Of a DNA stretch of 6,524 nucleotides, positions 6,367 to 6,524 are shown piece by piece (the stretch's first letter is position 1; every line of letters starts with the position of its first letter). This DNA comes from Hyphomicrobiales bacterium. GTDB taxonomy: Bacteria; Pseudomonadota; Alphaproteobacteria; Rhizobiales; Beijerinckiaceae. Where the stretch lies: contig JAQGKM010000338.1 in assembly GCA_028290125.1 (NCBI GenBank), forward strand, positions 1-6,524. The letters are read 5' to 3'. Made by a program: the position numbers and the translations under genes. Below the pieces are notes generated by a model that did no database searches, was not told the origin of the DNA, and worked only from the letters and a program-made list of their open reading frames with translations.

Positions 6367-6524
6367 ATCCTTAACCGACACTGGCAGGATAATCACGCCA
6401 TTTCTTCTCACATCCCAAACCTTCCGCCGCGTCGCGACTTGTCTCGCGCGGGCGTTGGCTCGCGTCGGGGCAATGTGCGTCATGAACTCCGCTTCGGATG
6501 TCGAGATCGTGCCGCTGGTCGAGG
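6337..6524. other. Window edge with ambiguous coding potential
   Basis: On the minus strand a frame is open from the window edge to a TGA at 6337-6339, giving about 62 codons and ending in a basic segment (RANARARQVATRRKVWDVRR) and then KLVLSR. On the plus strand the last bases could start a gene with ATG at 6473 or 6482 (MNSASDVEIVPLVE), though neither ATG has a good ribosome site. The two frames share the same third-codon positions, so G/C bias cannot separate them. I do not recognise either product. Confidence 0.25.

Noticed and set aside
6096..6374. Plus-strand 92-codon frame in the downstream gap
   Set aside because: It has no Shine-Dalgarno site, no coding bias, no recognised motif, and lies in a compositionally different stretch.

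Overview
The window is about 6.5 kb of GC-rich bacterial DNA. Codon third positions are strongly G/C, Shine-Dalgarno sites are clear, and genes are packed on one strand with ATGA stop/start overlaps. This fits a proteobacterium, most likely an alphaproteobacterium. That placement rests on composition and protein style only; there is no rRNA or other marker here.

Positions 1-6053 read as one plus-strand operon of six genes. The first three encode a NitT/TauT-type (nitrate/sulfonate/taurine-like) ABC importer: an ATPase whose 5' end is cut off by the window edge, a membrane permease, and an exported periplasmic solute-binding protein. The next three encode redox proteins with no visible export signals, so probably cytoplasmic: a FAD_binding_2-type flavoprotein, a second flavoprotein with the SdhA/FrdA/AprA fold, and a small 2x[4Fe-4S] ferredoxin with a C-terminal tail. 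Spacing is 22-24 bp between some genes and 4-bp overlaps between others, with no internal terminator visible.

The simplest reading is an import-and-process module. The transporter brings in a small anionic substrate (class unknown). Flavoprotein 1 may oxidise or reduce it or a product of it. Flavoprotein 2 and the ferredoxin would form an AprAB-like electron-transfer pair. Both flavoproteins keep the FAD-binding signatures but appear to lack the His/Arg substrate residues of succinate dehydrogenase and fumarate reductase, so those reactions are poor guesses. I do not recognise the cluster as a characterised pathway.

Positions 6054-6524 hold no gene I can support. GC drops to about 47-48% in the 60-base lines at 6301-6420, compared with 78% for the line at 5401-5460. 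A 10-bp tandem repeat and an 8-bp inverted repeat lie in this stretch. The last ~190 bases regain coding-like composition, but strand and identity cannot be settled before the window ends.
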